64,000 nt of DNA. Origin: Ophiobolus disseminans (Eukaryota; Ascomycota; Dothideomycetes; Pleosporales; Phaeosphaeriaceae). Location: assembly GCA_010093685.1 (NCBI GenBank), contig MU006216.1:2288487-2352486 (forward strand), given 5' to 3'. The position numbers and the translations under genes are program-made. Shown piece by piece: positions 44,716-54,904 of this stretch. The notes under the pieces were generated by a model, which was not told where the DNA came from, did no database searches, and saw only the letters and a program-made list of their open reading frames with translations. How positions within the stretch are numbered: position 1 is the stretch's first letter; every line of letters starts with the position of its first letter.

Positions 44716-45588
44716 GCTGCACTGTTGAGGGTTAGTGGTGCATGAGGATGTTAGTTGAAAAGCAAGACGTCTGTAGGGCCTAACACGTGCATCTCCGGGC
44801 GCGGAAAGTCATTATTAATGTGGAAGAGGCGTGGTACGAAGACGCGATGATGTCGCTGCAGCGGGGCGACTGCCAAGATTCGCTCATCGGCGGCTTCCAC
44901 GTGACCGCATTTTCAACTTGACTCCCGAAGTCCTTCGTATCTAACTTGCCAGCTTCTTCATACTACAACATACTATAATTAAGATAGTAGGGCAAGTACA
45001 CCATGTCACAGCCCCGTGAAAGGCATCTCTTATCCCGTTCTCTTCGATTGTCCCAACGTTGGAAGCTACTCAAGCATCTATCTACCTAGGTAGGTGCACG
45101 TTGATGGTCATAGTTAACAGAGCTCGCCGTCCCTGCTGTCATCCTTTCGCGCTATTCTTCATAACACTGTCTACCACGTACTCCCTCATCTGCAGTCATC
45201 TGCACATTGCATGGCAGGTGTCTCGCTGGACCGCACTTCACTCGTGTCTACCAGGGCGCCGTCCGCTACATTCCGCTCGACTTGCAACTACATCATGCAG
45301 TGTCTTCGGGTTTTCAGCTACGAAACAATGAGCTATCCCTCCTCACAATAGTGGCAGGGTAAGGCATCTCGTCTCTGAGCATTGAGCTATCACAGCGGAC
45401 ATTATGACACGGGATGCTTAACATTGTGCTGCTTTCAACAGTGTTGATGCTTCCTCGTGAAACTTTCATATAAAAGACCCCAGATTCCAGCTCAAGTTCC
45501 TTCAGTTAATCATCACGTCGCCAGCTGTCACTTTTATAAGCACGTCTCAAACAAACGTCACACTCTTGACTTCAACCCAAATCACTCC
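44716..45588. other. divergent intergenic region
   Basis: Upstream of both PPCDC and the following orphan gene. The frame of the orphan is open back to 45457 without an ATG. Confidence 0.35.
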
Positions 45589-47130
45589 ATGGCTAAGACA
45601 CCTCAAGTATCTCTCAATCAGTGGTCGGCTTTCTCAAAGAAAGTCCCCTTGACATTAAAGACAGGCAATGTCACTCTTGACGGCTTGTTGCCTCCTCCCG
45701 TGGGTCAAAGTCCTACTGGCGTCAGCCCGCAACCGTCTCAGTCGCCGCAGATCGAATCAGCTCCTCGTCGCAGTAGACTGGTACTCGGGCCCAAACCGGA
45801 TAGCTGTCGTCCAAGTCTTGCATCATCTCCAGACACGTCTGCACCATCGGCAGGTGCATCAACACCCGCCTCAGATACGTCAGGGTTCACGTCGCCATGG
45901 CAAACTCCTACTGCCACTACTGCAACCGCGGTTGACGAGGTGCGATATAAAGTTGATGGTCGATCTTCCGTCATTGGACTCGGTACTGAGTTCCCTTCCC
46001 TTGCCGAAGCAGCTACAATTCCAAAATGCCGTCCATCACAAGTTGAAAAAGTTAAAAAAGAGCCCATTGCCGGCAAAATCTATTTCTTGCCAGACGGCAA
46101 GCATTTGTCAAGCGCTCTCATAAACACGCAAAAGCGCGATGCAGGCTTCTTCAACCACCCTGTGTTGATCACCGAAGCTGAACGCGACAGCGGCCTGATC
46201 TACTTCTACGCATGCACGAAAGAACGGCCTAATGTCATTCGCGCTTTGGATATGGCGCTGCGTATCGGCACTAGCAGCGTGAATGACGGCCCCGGTGTCT
46301 TGCGTCTCGCACCTGATTCAAACGCCATGGCAATGGAGACTTGGGTCAACCTTGAACAGCGCTATTGGACTCATTTCAGTGATCTACAAAGCTGGGATAT
46401 CGACGTGCGGATTGATCCAAATGACTTGGGTAAGCTGGACTCCCGCATCACTGAGCTTGAAGCTGACCAGAATCGATTTATTTACAAGCCCCTTCCGCGG
46501 CCTATGACCACCATGGAGCCTGGTACGGTGCTCATGCTGCTAAAGGAGCCATCTAGCCCAACTCGTGGTACACCTGTCCTCATTCTTGAGAACACCTATC
46601 CTAACTTTCGCTTCCTGCCCATCAAACGGCTGGAGGATAACATAAACTTCGCCATCACTACCAAGACACAGCGATATTCAACAGCCCCACGTACCCTTTG
46701 TCTCGCTATCTCCAAGGAGCCGAAGGTTGGACATGATGGTACACCTGTTGTGTTGCTCGAGCCCGATTCTCCTGAGCTGCGCGGCGATTCGTATGTCGAA
46801 ATCCGCAATGGAGTGAAGGTAGGTCAACTTAATCAGTGCAAGACATGGTGTTGGCCACCAATCAAAATCAGCAAGGCTTCCCTGGCAACACTCCAAACAT
46901 ACATGGCCAATTTACCATCACCTATACAGTCAGTTTACCAACAGACGCCACATGCGTATGCTGGACCATCGCAGCCTCCGCGAACGCCATTTTACGGTAA
47001 CTTCTACCAGCCAAATAGCTGTGTGTATGAATCCCAACAGGCTACGCACAACGCGGCTCAATCTGCGAACCGAATGAACTATAATCTAGGTCCACAACTG
47101 TACCAAACACAGTTTTATAATACCTGTTAG
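45589..47130 (+). CDS. orphan protein with an internal motif repeat
   Basis: Single exon, 513 residues from ATG 45589 (MAKTPQVSLNQW), the first ATG in the frame. Residues 15-160 are Ser/Pro/Thr-rich and disordered. From about 160 the protein is ordered and strand-rich. Two segments share a pattern: GTVLMLLKEP...GTPVLILE (about 311-340) and TLCLAISKEP...GTPVVLLE (about 366-390). A third, weaker one is GKIYFLPDGK...NHPVLI (about 161-195). This suggests three related beta-rich modules. The last 70 residues are Gln/Asn/Tyr/Pro-rich, prion-like. No signal peptide or membrane segment. No family recognised. Confidence 0.65.
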   Translation: MAKTPQVSLNQWSAFSKKVPLTLKTGNVTLDGLLPPPVGQSPTGVSPQPSQSPQIESAPRRSRLVLGPKPDSCRPSLASSPDTSAPSAGASTPASDTSGFTSPWQTPTATTATAVDEVRYKVDGRSSVIGLGTEFPSLAEAATIPKCRPSQVEKVKKEPIAGKIYFLPDGKHLSSALINTQKRDAGFFNHPVLITEAERDSGLIYFYACTKERPNVIRALDMALRIGTSSVNDGPGVLRLAPDSNAMAMETWVNLEQRYWTHFSDLQSWDIDVRIDPNDLGKLDSRITELEADQNRFIYKPLPRPMTTMEPGTVLMLLKEPSSPTRGTPVLILENTYPNFRFLPIKRLEDNINFAITTKTQRYSTAPRTLCLAISKEPKVGHDGTPVVLLEPDSPELRGDSYVEIRNGVKVGQLNQCKTWCWPPIKISKASLATLQTYMANLPSPIQSVYQQTPHAYAGPSQPPRTPFYGNFYQPNSCVYESQQATHNAAQSANRMNYNLGPQLYQTQFYNTC

Positions 47131-47635
47131 CACTTTCCATTGTGTCGATGAGCAGATTGTAGCGCATAGCTAAACAATCTGAAACGGTGAATCTTTGATT
47201 GACTTTCACTCGACTGTCATTCACATTTCACCTCTAGGTCAACAAACATTGTGTCTTCACGACACGCGCACGTTTCAATATCTATATCTTTTGAGGATTA
47301 GACTAAACCGTGAGGATTAGACTAAACCGTAGGGCTTAGCACTGCGAACCTCACGCACTATTCACGCATACCTAAAAATCTAAAGCATTACTATTCCACG
47401 TACGTCTTCTCTCATCACCCCATCCTGTCCACACACAACGTCTCCTAACCCTCGCACAACAATGTTCTTTCACATGTCTGCCATGTCAGCTTTTAAGGCA
47501 GTATAACCTTCGCATCGCTTATTCTTCCCGCTCAACATCCAAGTATCCATTCTCACTCTTGAAGCCGTTGACAGTCTAACACAAAGCACCGCACACAGCA
47601 CACTTCAACACATACAACACGCAGCATAACACATC
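47131..47635. other. intergenic with a 19-bp direct repeat
   Basis: Holds the tandem repeat listed separately and the leader of the microprotein gene (an A/C-rich run of CACA and AACA steps directly before its ATG). No other gene seen. Confidence 0.4.
47292..47329. repeat. 19-bp direct tandem repeat, two perfect copies
   Basis: TGAGGATTAGACTAAACCG at 47292-47310 and 47311-47329, about 160 bp after the orphan gene stop. Confidence 0.9.
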
Positions 47636-47752
47636 ATGGACGAAGCTATCCCCCTGGGCCTCTTTGCCATCACGATCATGTACACGGCCTATCGTGTATT
47701 GGAAAAGTATTCGCCGCGACCAGAACCGGGAGCGGATAGAGAGTATTGTTAG
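47636..47752 (+). CDS. 38-residue single-span membrane microprotein
   Basis: ATG 47636 to TAG 47750-47752. The peptide starts MDEAIPLGLFAITIMYTAYR: an acidic N-end, a hydrophobic segment of about 17 residues with a Tyr/Thr edge, then a basic/Pro-rich tail (VLEKYSPRPEPGADREYC). The ATG is preceded by A at -3 and a long A/C-rich leader, a very good fungal start context. Such small tail-anchored-like peptides occur in fungal ER and mitochondrial complexes. The frame is short enough to arise by chance, so protein existence rests on context and composition. Confidence 0.4.
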   Translation: MDEAIPLGLFAITIMYTAYRVLEKYSPRPEPGADREYC

Positions 47753-47981
47753 CCTGAGTATTGTGCTCGGGCTGCGGATCGAGAGTAATATTCAGAATGC
47801 GCAAGGCGCGATGTTAACGTGTAGAATGTGATTTCAAAGTAAATGTCTCACTTAGATGCAGATGTAAACTTGAAATTATGCATGTTAAATAATTATAGTG
47901 GTATCATATCATATACAACACCTTCACCCCTCTACTAAGCCATACCATGCTATGCTCTATATACCAGAAACGCTAAACGTT

Positions 47982-50298
47982 CTACATCACCACCACAGCA
48001 GCCACAAGTCCAACCACAAACGCAAGACCCACGCCACTCCCCCTCCCCACCGCTCCACCCGTCTTCCCACCATCACTCGCCGGCGCATCCGGCTGATCCT
48101 CCGCCCTCACCGCCGCGCTGCCATACGGCTTAAATCCGCCACTGATCGAGCTCTTATGCTTCGTCGAGCCCTGCACGCACTTTGAGTCATCAGTATGCGC
48201 ATCCCACGCCTGCTTCCACGCTAGATCCGGGTCCGCGTATGTATCCGGCGTGTAAAAGACTCTGCAGTCGGCGGCTTCGTAGATGAATTGCAGCGGTGTG
48301 GCGGACTTGTCGCCCTTGCGCACTTGGTCCTGCGACTGTGCACGGGAGGAGGAATCGCCTACGCGAAGGGCGATTTGGGGGGTATTTGCGAGGGCGGCGA
48401 GGGTTGCGTCGCCGGGCTTGACGGTTGCGAGGCCGACGGGGCGGGAGACGTTCATGATGACGCCTGCGTACTGGGGGAAAGTGATGAGGGGTATGACTTC
48501 GCCGCCCTTGGAGCCGGTGATCGTTTGGATGGGTTTGTTTTCGGGCCGGCCGCCGACTGTGACTGCTTTTACGCCGGCGGTGTTTTTGAGCTCTTCGTGG
48601 AAGGAGGCGCATGAGGAGCCGCAGAGGGCGTCGGTGAACATTACGACGTTGGCGGGCTGGAAGACGGTGGGGCGGCTGCCGTTGACGAAGTTGAAGCCGG
48701 CGGGGAGGATGGAGACGCGGTCTGCGCTGGAGTACTGGAAGATATTAATATTTCAATCCATAATGATGGTTGTCGGAACTTACGTTGTAGCGCATAGTCA
48801 TCGTCAGCTTGTCAGAGTTCAGATTTAGCGGCCCGTTGAACTCATCCCAGCTTGCAAAGTTCGTCCCATCCGCCTTGCGGAAATGCCAGTAGGCCCAGTA
48901 CCGGAAAATGGCCGAGTTTTCAATGTTATCTCCAACAGCCCGCCTGTACTTCGAGGATAAATCAGAACTACTGCGGATCTCATTGACCGCATCGCCAATC
49001 TTGACCCACGCATCAGACGCTCGGTAGCGCTGTGCAGAAAACGGGTCCATTTCCGGGAATAGTTGCATAAACGCATCTAGGAGTAAGTTGGTATTTCCGC
49101 CGCCGTTCTCGCGCAAATCGATGATGAGCTTCGTCTTCTGTGAGCTTCGACAACGGGTCAGAAAGGTGGCGATGGTGTTTTGAAACTCGTTGTTGAAAGC
49201 TGATTCGCCGCTCTGAGCAGGATTACTGAATGAGATGATTTTCAGCACAGCAACGTCGTCGTATCCTTGCCCGGTCAGGAAATATCCAGAGACGACTCCG
49301 CTCTTAGACTCAACCACAGCCGTGGCATAGCCACGCGTGGGAATGACCTGGCGCTTGTTGCGAGTATGATAGTCGCCATGGGGAATTGTGGGCACCTCTC
49401 CTAGTAATCTCGGTGAAATGGGCTTGACTTCCTCCTTCTCGTTTGCGTCTTCTTTGTCTTTTGTTTCTGCGGAACTAGTCGATCCGACACCACTGACGCG
49501 TCCGGTACAGAATCTTTGGAAGAAAGTCGCTCCATCCCTGACACCGGTGAAAGCAAGTTCGGTTGTCGCGACATTCTGGAACGACGCAGTCGAGCTATTC
49601 GACCATCTAACATCTGTGCTGTTTCCATCGAATTTTCTTTGCGCTGCAAAAGCACCCTGGTTGTCGGTGTCTCCTTTCGCGAACATGTTGTTCATCTGGC
49701 CGTCCGAGTCGATGTACTGGGAAAAGAAGGCGGACTTCAAGTAATCGTACGGGTTCTGGCCGTTAATTTGCTGGATGTCAGACACGCGTCTGTTTCCAGC
49801 GGCCAGCTGCGCAACATCTTCATGTACGTAGAGCTTCGGAAGCGCCTTTCCGTCTGACGATATCGAAGCAACATTAAACACTCGTCGGAACTGGAAAACC
49901 TGGAGAATGTCTGGCGAGTAATTAAAGTGGAAGTTGCCCGTCCGGATTGTGATGTTCTGAATCGCGAGCTGAAGCGCATACTCGCTTTGGAACGAGCCGA
50001 GGTTGCCTTTTATCCTGTCGAGTTCCCCTATTATGTCTAACGGCCCATACTCCCAGTCGCTGCCCGGGTTCTTGTACCAAACCAGCTCAGATTGGAACTG
50101 CCATACTAGTTTCAACTCGTCGATCAGTTTTGAGTTGCCTTGTGTGTCCACGGGCACCGAGTTTAGGCAGTCGAAAGCCACCTGCGCTGGAATAGGAACT
50201 GACGTGGACCGCGTAACGAGAGAAGAGACAGTTGCGCACGGCTGACCTTGCGCGGCGACGAGTGCTGCCGATGCGAGCAGGAGGGCGCTCTTCAGCAT
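47982..50298 (-). CDS. secreted S41-like peptidase with GPI-type tail
   Basis: Exons 50298-48784 and 48734-47982; donor GTAAGT, acceptor TTCCAG, phase 0; 755 residues. ATG 50298 gives a signal peptide MLKSALLLASAALVAAQ; the frame extends 22 codons upstream but without a better signal. The tail-specific-protease-like core shows KLIIDLRENGGGNTN (about residue 388) and, in exon 2, TDALCGSSCASF (about 541) with the likely catalytic serine. The C-terminus has a Gly/Ser-rich stretch then a hydrophobic end (GVGLAFVVGLVAAVVVM), as for a GPI anchor. Many N-glycosylation sites. It resembles fungal CPAF/S41-like ectoproteins; activity on proteins is inferred from the family. Confidence 0.82.
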
Positions 50299-51637
50299 CG
50301 TGAACAGTACGATACCGCTATCGCACAGTATGCACAATGGAAAGACCGAAGTAACGTACAACACAGCAACAAATGTGAAAGAAAGGAAACTCGTCGAAAC
50401 GTCAGCAGCTGCAAAAAAACGACGAGTCTTGATTTCAGAAAATGGACGACGCTCCCTAATATAACATCCAGAACAGGATGGGCAGTCGCGCGAATCATCG
50501 ACAGCTCTTGCTGCTCACGGCCTAGCCCAGGGCCCTCGAGCCGCAGATGCTCACGCATCCGCCTAGACAAGCCCCATCAGGCCTGAGGCTGAAGCCACCC
50601 CCGACCCAATAGCACACCTGAAACGTAAGATTCGACGTCGCCGTCGCTCGACTTTGAACGCGTCATTTCGCGTGCACAGCCCCGTGCACGGCTGCGACGG
50701 CAGCACAAGAGATTTGTGCTGGCACTGGCGCCTCGAGCCAGCAACCCGTCGATCTGGAGTCCCCGATGCCCGAAAGCGAGCAGGCTACCGTCCTCGTCTA
50801 AGCGCACAGTTGGACGCCTTTCGTCGTGTGTGGTTTCAACACGCGCCTAAATACTGGTATCTTCGCACCCTAACTCCACCCTGTCAGCTGTCACCGCCCA
50901 CGCGTTTCACACATGCCAAAAAGCACAGCAGCTGAGTCTATACGTCTGGAAAAGCGACGCTGCATCGAAGAAGCGCATGATGTAACAACTTCCTAGCCAA
51001 GCGCGACGATGTAGTGCATCCCTGGGCGACAATGCTTATGTGCGCCATCGCAGGCAATGGTTTCAACACCGCATGCGCGGTTTCATGATCGGCGCTTTGA
51101 ACCAACTACATGCACTTGTTAGCCACGAGTTAAGATGAGGGGTCTGGTAGTGTTGACGACAGTTATGTGTGTTGGGCTCTTGTCCACACCGTTCGGTCGA
51201 GATGATGTGTGATAGAGGCGTAAGCTGCGGCGCTTGTGTTGACTGCGCGGTGTGCTGGAGTTTATGCTACTTCGTGTCGTAATAGCAGGCGGCGGGGGTG
51301 GCGAGGGTTGTTAAAGCGTTAGAGTTGGAGATGTTGGTGGCTGTGTTGTTAAAGCGTGCGCATTTAGAAGCAGGTAGCAGTACGATTTTAAGACACCAAC
51401 AAGAAATAGCCACAGTGGTTTCAGCCGCAATACAATGCACACCGTGATGGTTAAGGTCTTGCGAATTCCATTTAACCAAAGGTCATAGATGTCTATGTAG
51501 AGATATATACAGAGATGTGCCGACGACACAAACGCCAATTTTGAAGGTATCGATCAAGCAAGATCAGTCAACTACGACGCAGGGACTCCACGCACGCAGG
51601 AATGCAGGATCTTCAGTAATACAACACACCCTCCACC
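50299..51637. other. 1.3-kb intergenic stretch, no gene seen
   Basis: Upstream region of the S41-like gene and downstream region of the glycerol-3-phosphate dehydrogenase gene. A short direct repeat, TTGTTAAAGCG, occurs near 51309 and 51344. No RNA gene recognised. Confidence 0.35.
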
Positions 51638-53984
51638 TCACTTGTTCGCCTCGCTCTCGCGTCCAACCATCGGATTTTGTCCCTTGGGATACTTCGAGTC
51701 GCTCTCGAGCGTCTCATCCGGCTTATCTGCAATCCCTGTATTCAGCAAAATGCCCATTTCAAACATGTCGGCGCAGTATTCGGGGTCAGACTTACCATGT
51801 CTTGCGTACAAATGGTACTCTTCGTCCGAGTACTTGCCTACACGGCCGGACTCAACCTCCTTGCGTGTGAGGGCGAGCTTGTTCTTGGGCAGGCCCATGG
51901 AGCCGAGGAAATGCACCGAGTTCTTCCACTCGGTCTCCTTGCGCTGTGAAGACCACTTGAGCTCCTCGCCCATGATGTCAATGATCTGGGGCAGGGCTTC
52001 GAGCGCGGCTTGTGCGTTTAGGAATGCTAGGCGCATACGGCGTGCAACCACGTCGGTGGCCGTTTGAGCGTACTCGTGGCGGACGCAGTACCGGACCTCA
52101 CCGTCGATGTAAGGGTAGAGGCCAGAGATCTTCTTGCCGCGGACGGGGAAGCGCTGCTCAGTGGGGGCGGAGAGTGCTGCAACCTGCCAGGCACGGTCAC
52201 CATACGCCTGGCAGAGGTATTTGGCGACATCGGTCTCGATGCCAAAGTGTTGGATGAGGTTGATGAATAGGGTCTTGGAGTAGCCGTGGGCACCAACGAG
52301 ACGAACACGATGGGTCTGGCAGCTGCCGTCGAGAGGAGCCTCATCCCTAACTTCGGTTCCACTGACAAGAGTTGCGTCTGTAAGCGACTTGGTTTTCAAG
52401 CCGAACTCCATGATCGCCTCATCGACGGTCTCCTCAGCCATCTGGCGGTAGGTGGTCCATTTGCCGCCCGAGCAGGTCAACAGACCAGAGGTGGAGGTGG
52501 TAACCAGATGATTACGGACAAGTCCCTCGGTCTTGGGAGCCTTGGGATCCTTGACAAGGGGACGGATACCTGACCACGCAGCAAGGACATCACCTCGCCT
52601 GACATTGATATCGGGTTGCAAATAGCGCTTAACTTCCTTCAGAATCCAGTCGATCTCGTCTTCGCCAGCAACAGGATTTTGGGTGATGTTGCACGCTGTA
52701 TCGGTGGTACCAGCAATTGTGTTGCCCTGCCATGGTAGGAAGAATATAACACGACCATCAGACGTGTTTGGATCAATAAGACCCATATTAGCAGGGCTGT
52801 AGAAACCAGGAAGAATGACGTGGACGCCAGAACTTGGTGCAACAATTTCTTCCACCGTTTGGTCATCCATCTTTCGGATCGAATCGGTAAAGGGTCCGGT
52901 TGCGTTGATGATACCCTTGGCTTTGATGGTGAACTCCTCCGGTTTCTTACCATTCATCTCGGTAACGAGATCTCTGGCCTTTGCACCGCATAGTTTTCCA
53001 TTGGCGTCCTTTTCCAGGCTGGTGACCTCGAGATGGCTCACAACAGTTGCACCATATAGTGCGGCGGTCATTGCGAGGGAAACGTTCATGCGAGAATCGT
53101 TATGCGCACCGTCTAATATTGTCAGCTTCCGGTCCGACATCTACTGATCTGCAACTTACCGTAGTAAACCAAAGCTCCAACAAGCCCCTCCTTCTTCAGC
53201 ATAGGGAATGCGTCCAAAGCCTTGCTCTTTGTCAAGAAATATGAACTTTCGATATTCTCAGAGCCAGCGAGGAAATCGTAGAACTTGGTACCCGCCCAGA
53301 AATATGGAGCTTGCCACCACTTCTGGAGCGGAATCATGATCGGTAACCATTGTGATAGATGTGGTGCGGTATCCAAAAAGTAACGACGTTCGCGCAGGGC
53401 TTCGACGACGAGTTTGTATCTGCGTGGTGAATTAGTACTATGCTGAAGATGTAGCTTCGAGTTGCGTACTGGTTGTAATCCAGGTTCCAAACAGCCTTTT
53501 CGAGGTATCGTACACCACCATGTACTAATTTTGTACTTTTACTGCTGGTGCCACTGCTGAAGTCGTCCCGTTCCACCATTGCGACCTTCAAGCCTCGGGT
53601 GGCAGCATCAAGCGCAATACCCGCGCCCGTCGCACCACCACCAATGATCAACAGATCGTATGGCTCCTCGCCGGCATTCTCTTCCGAAGCAGGCGGAGTT
53701 CCGCTGCCAAACAGCCTCTTCGCCTTGTCTGCAACCTTCGAGACTACACCACCGCTGCGCTTCAAGTCGGCAATCTGGTCATCTCGACTCTTGACTTGTG
53801 GGAAGGCCGGTGGGTGGAAGACACCCCCCTCGCCATACGTGGGTGGTGGAACGGCTGCGGCTTCTGTGCCGGGGATATCTCGAGGACGGTATGCGACGTA
53901 GAGCGCTGCGCTGCCAGCGATACCAGCACCAGCCGTGTAGAGCAATGGCTTGAGGAACCGGCTTCCCCTTCGAGCAGCAGCCAT
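51638..53984 (-). CDS. GUT2: FAD-dependent glycerol-3-phosphate dehydrogenase, mitochondrial
   Basis: Three exons: 53984-53470, 53419-53160, 53112-51638; 749 residues. It oxidises glycerol-3-phosphate to dihydroxyacetone phosphate and passes electrons to ubiquinone on the outer face of the inner membrane (glycerol use and the G3P shuttle). The N-terminus is basic with a membrane-like segment (LLYTAGAGIAGSAALYVAYR), as expected for import. The FAD fingerprint is DLLIIGGGATGAGIALDAAT (110-129), followed by SSGTSSKSTKLVHGGVRYLE. Exon 3 carries SGGKWTTYRQMAEETVDEAI. Intron 1 uses GTACGC and is confirmed by NQ / YKLVVEAL across the join. The protein is somewhat longer than yeast Gut2. Confidence 0.95.
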
Positions 53985-54904
53985 GATGATTTAGGAATGG
54001 CAATTGATGCCGAGAAAGAATATATCGCAGGTATTCAGTGTTCAAATGATCCAAAATCACGCTCCCTCAAAAAAAAAGTAACTGGAACGATCCCAGAGGC
54101 TCTAGCCTACAGCATACAGCATTCAGTTAGCGGCCGCGCTCCGGAATATTCACCACGCGCCTCAACTCACCTCGTCAACGGTTTACGACAGCATCACGAG
54201 CTGCGCGCTCTGTAGTGAAGATTTTTCCGGGGGCGACGGGAGCTTGGAGGAGTAATGGGGTCGGATGGTGGAGCTGTCAAAGTTTGAGCAACTGCTGCCA
54301 CCTGCGATGACGATTGGCGTGGGATCGCGATAGTGTCGGCCCACTCGGCAAAGCGGAGGATTCTGTACCGATGAATGAGCGCCAACACCACATTAACTGA
54401 CACGAGCAGGCGGTCGATTGTACGAAGTGGCTTGTGCCTCTGTATTTCGTGCGCGGAGATATGCCGAGGTATTTGGAGTGTTCAAGTCATCTGATGTCTT
54501 CACAACCCTCAATGCAGGGTGAAGAAGGTATCCCGGCCGAATCTCGATGCAGGCGTAGGATACCCACTTGATCGACCGGCTACGGCATACCAGGTTAAAC
54601 ATGCCAAGAGCCTGAGCCTCAATTGGGCGTGCATTGGATGCTGCAAGTCATTTCGACCTGCTCTATAGAATCTAAAGAGTCAATCTAATATCAGCAACAC
54701 ACCATATCCGAAGCAAGCCGATTCTTCGGTGTTTGAACTGTTTTTGCTTTGTTCATAGCATATATCTCTCAAGCTCATTTCCCGGCGAACCTACAACAAT
54801 TGTCCTCGATCACCCACAACATGACCCTGCATCCGAATAATAGCAACCTCCCAAATAATCACACAGAAGAATACAAACAATGCCGCGCCAACAAACGCAG
54901 GCTG
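53985..54904. other. intergenic, no gene seen
   Basis: Upstream of GUT2 and downstream of the SPX/VTC gene. No protein-like frame. Confidence 0.35.
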
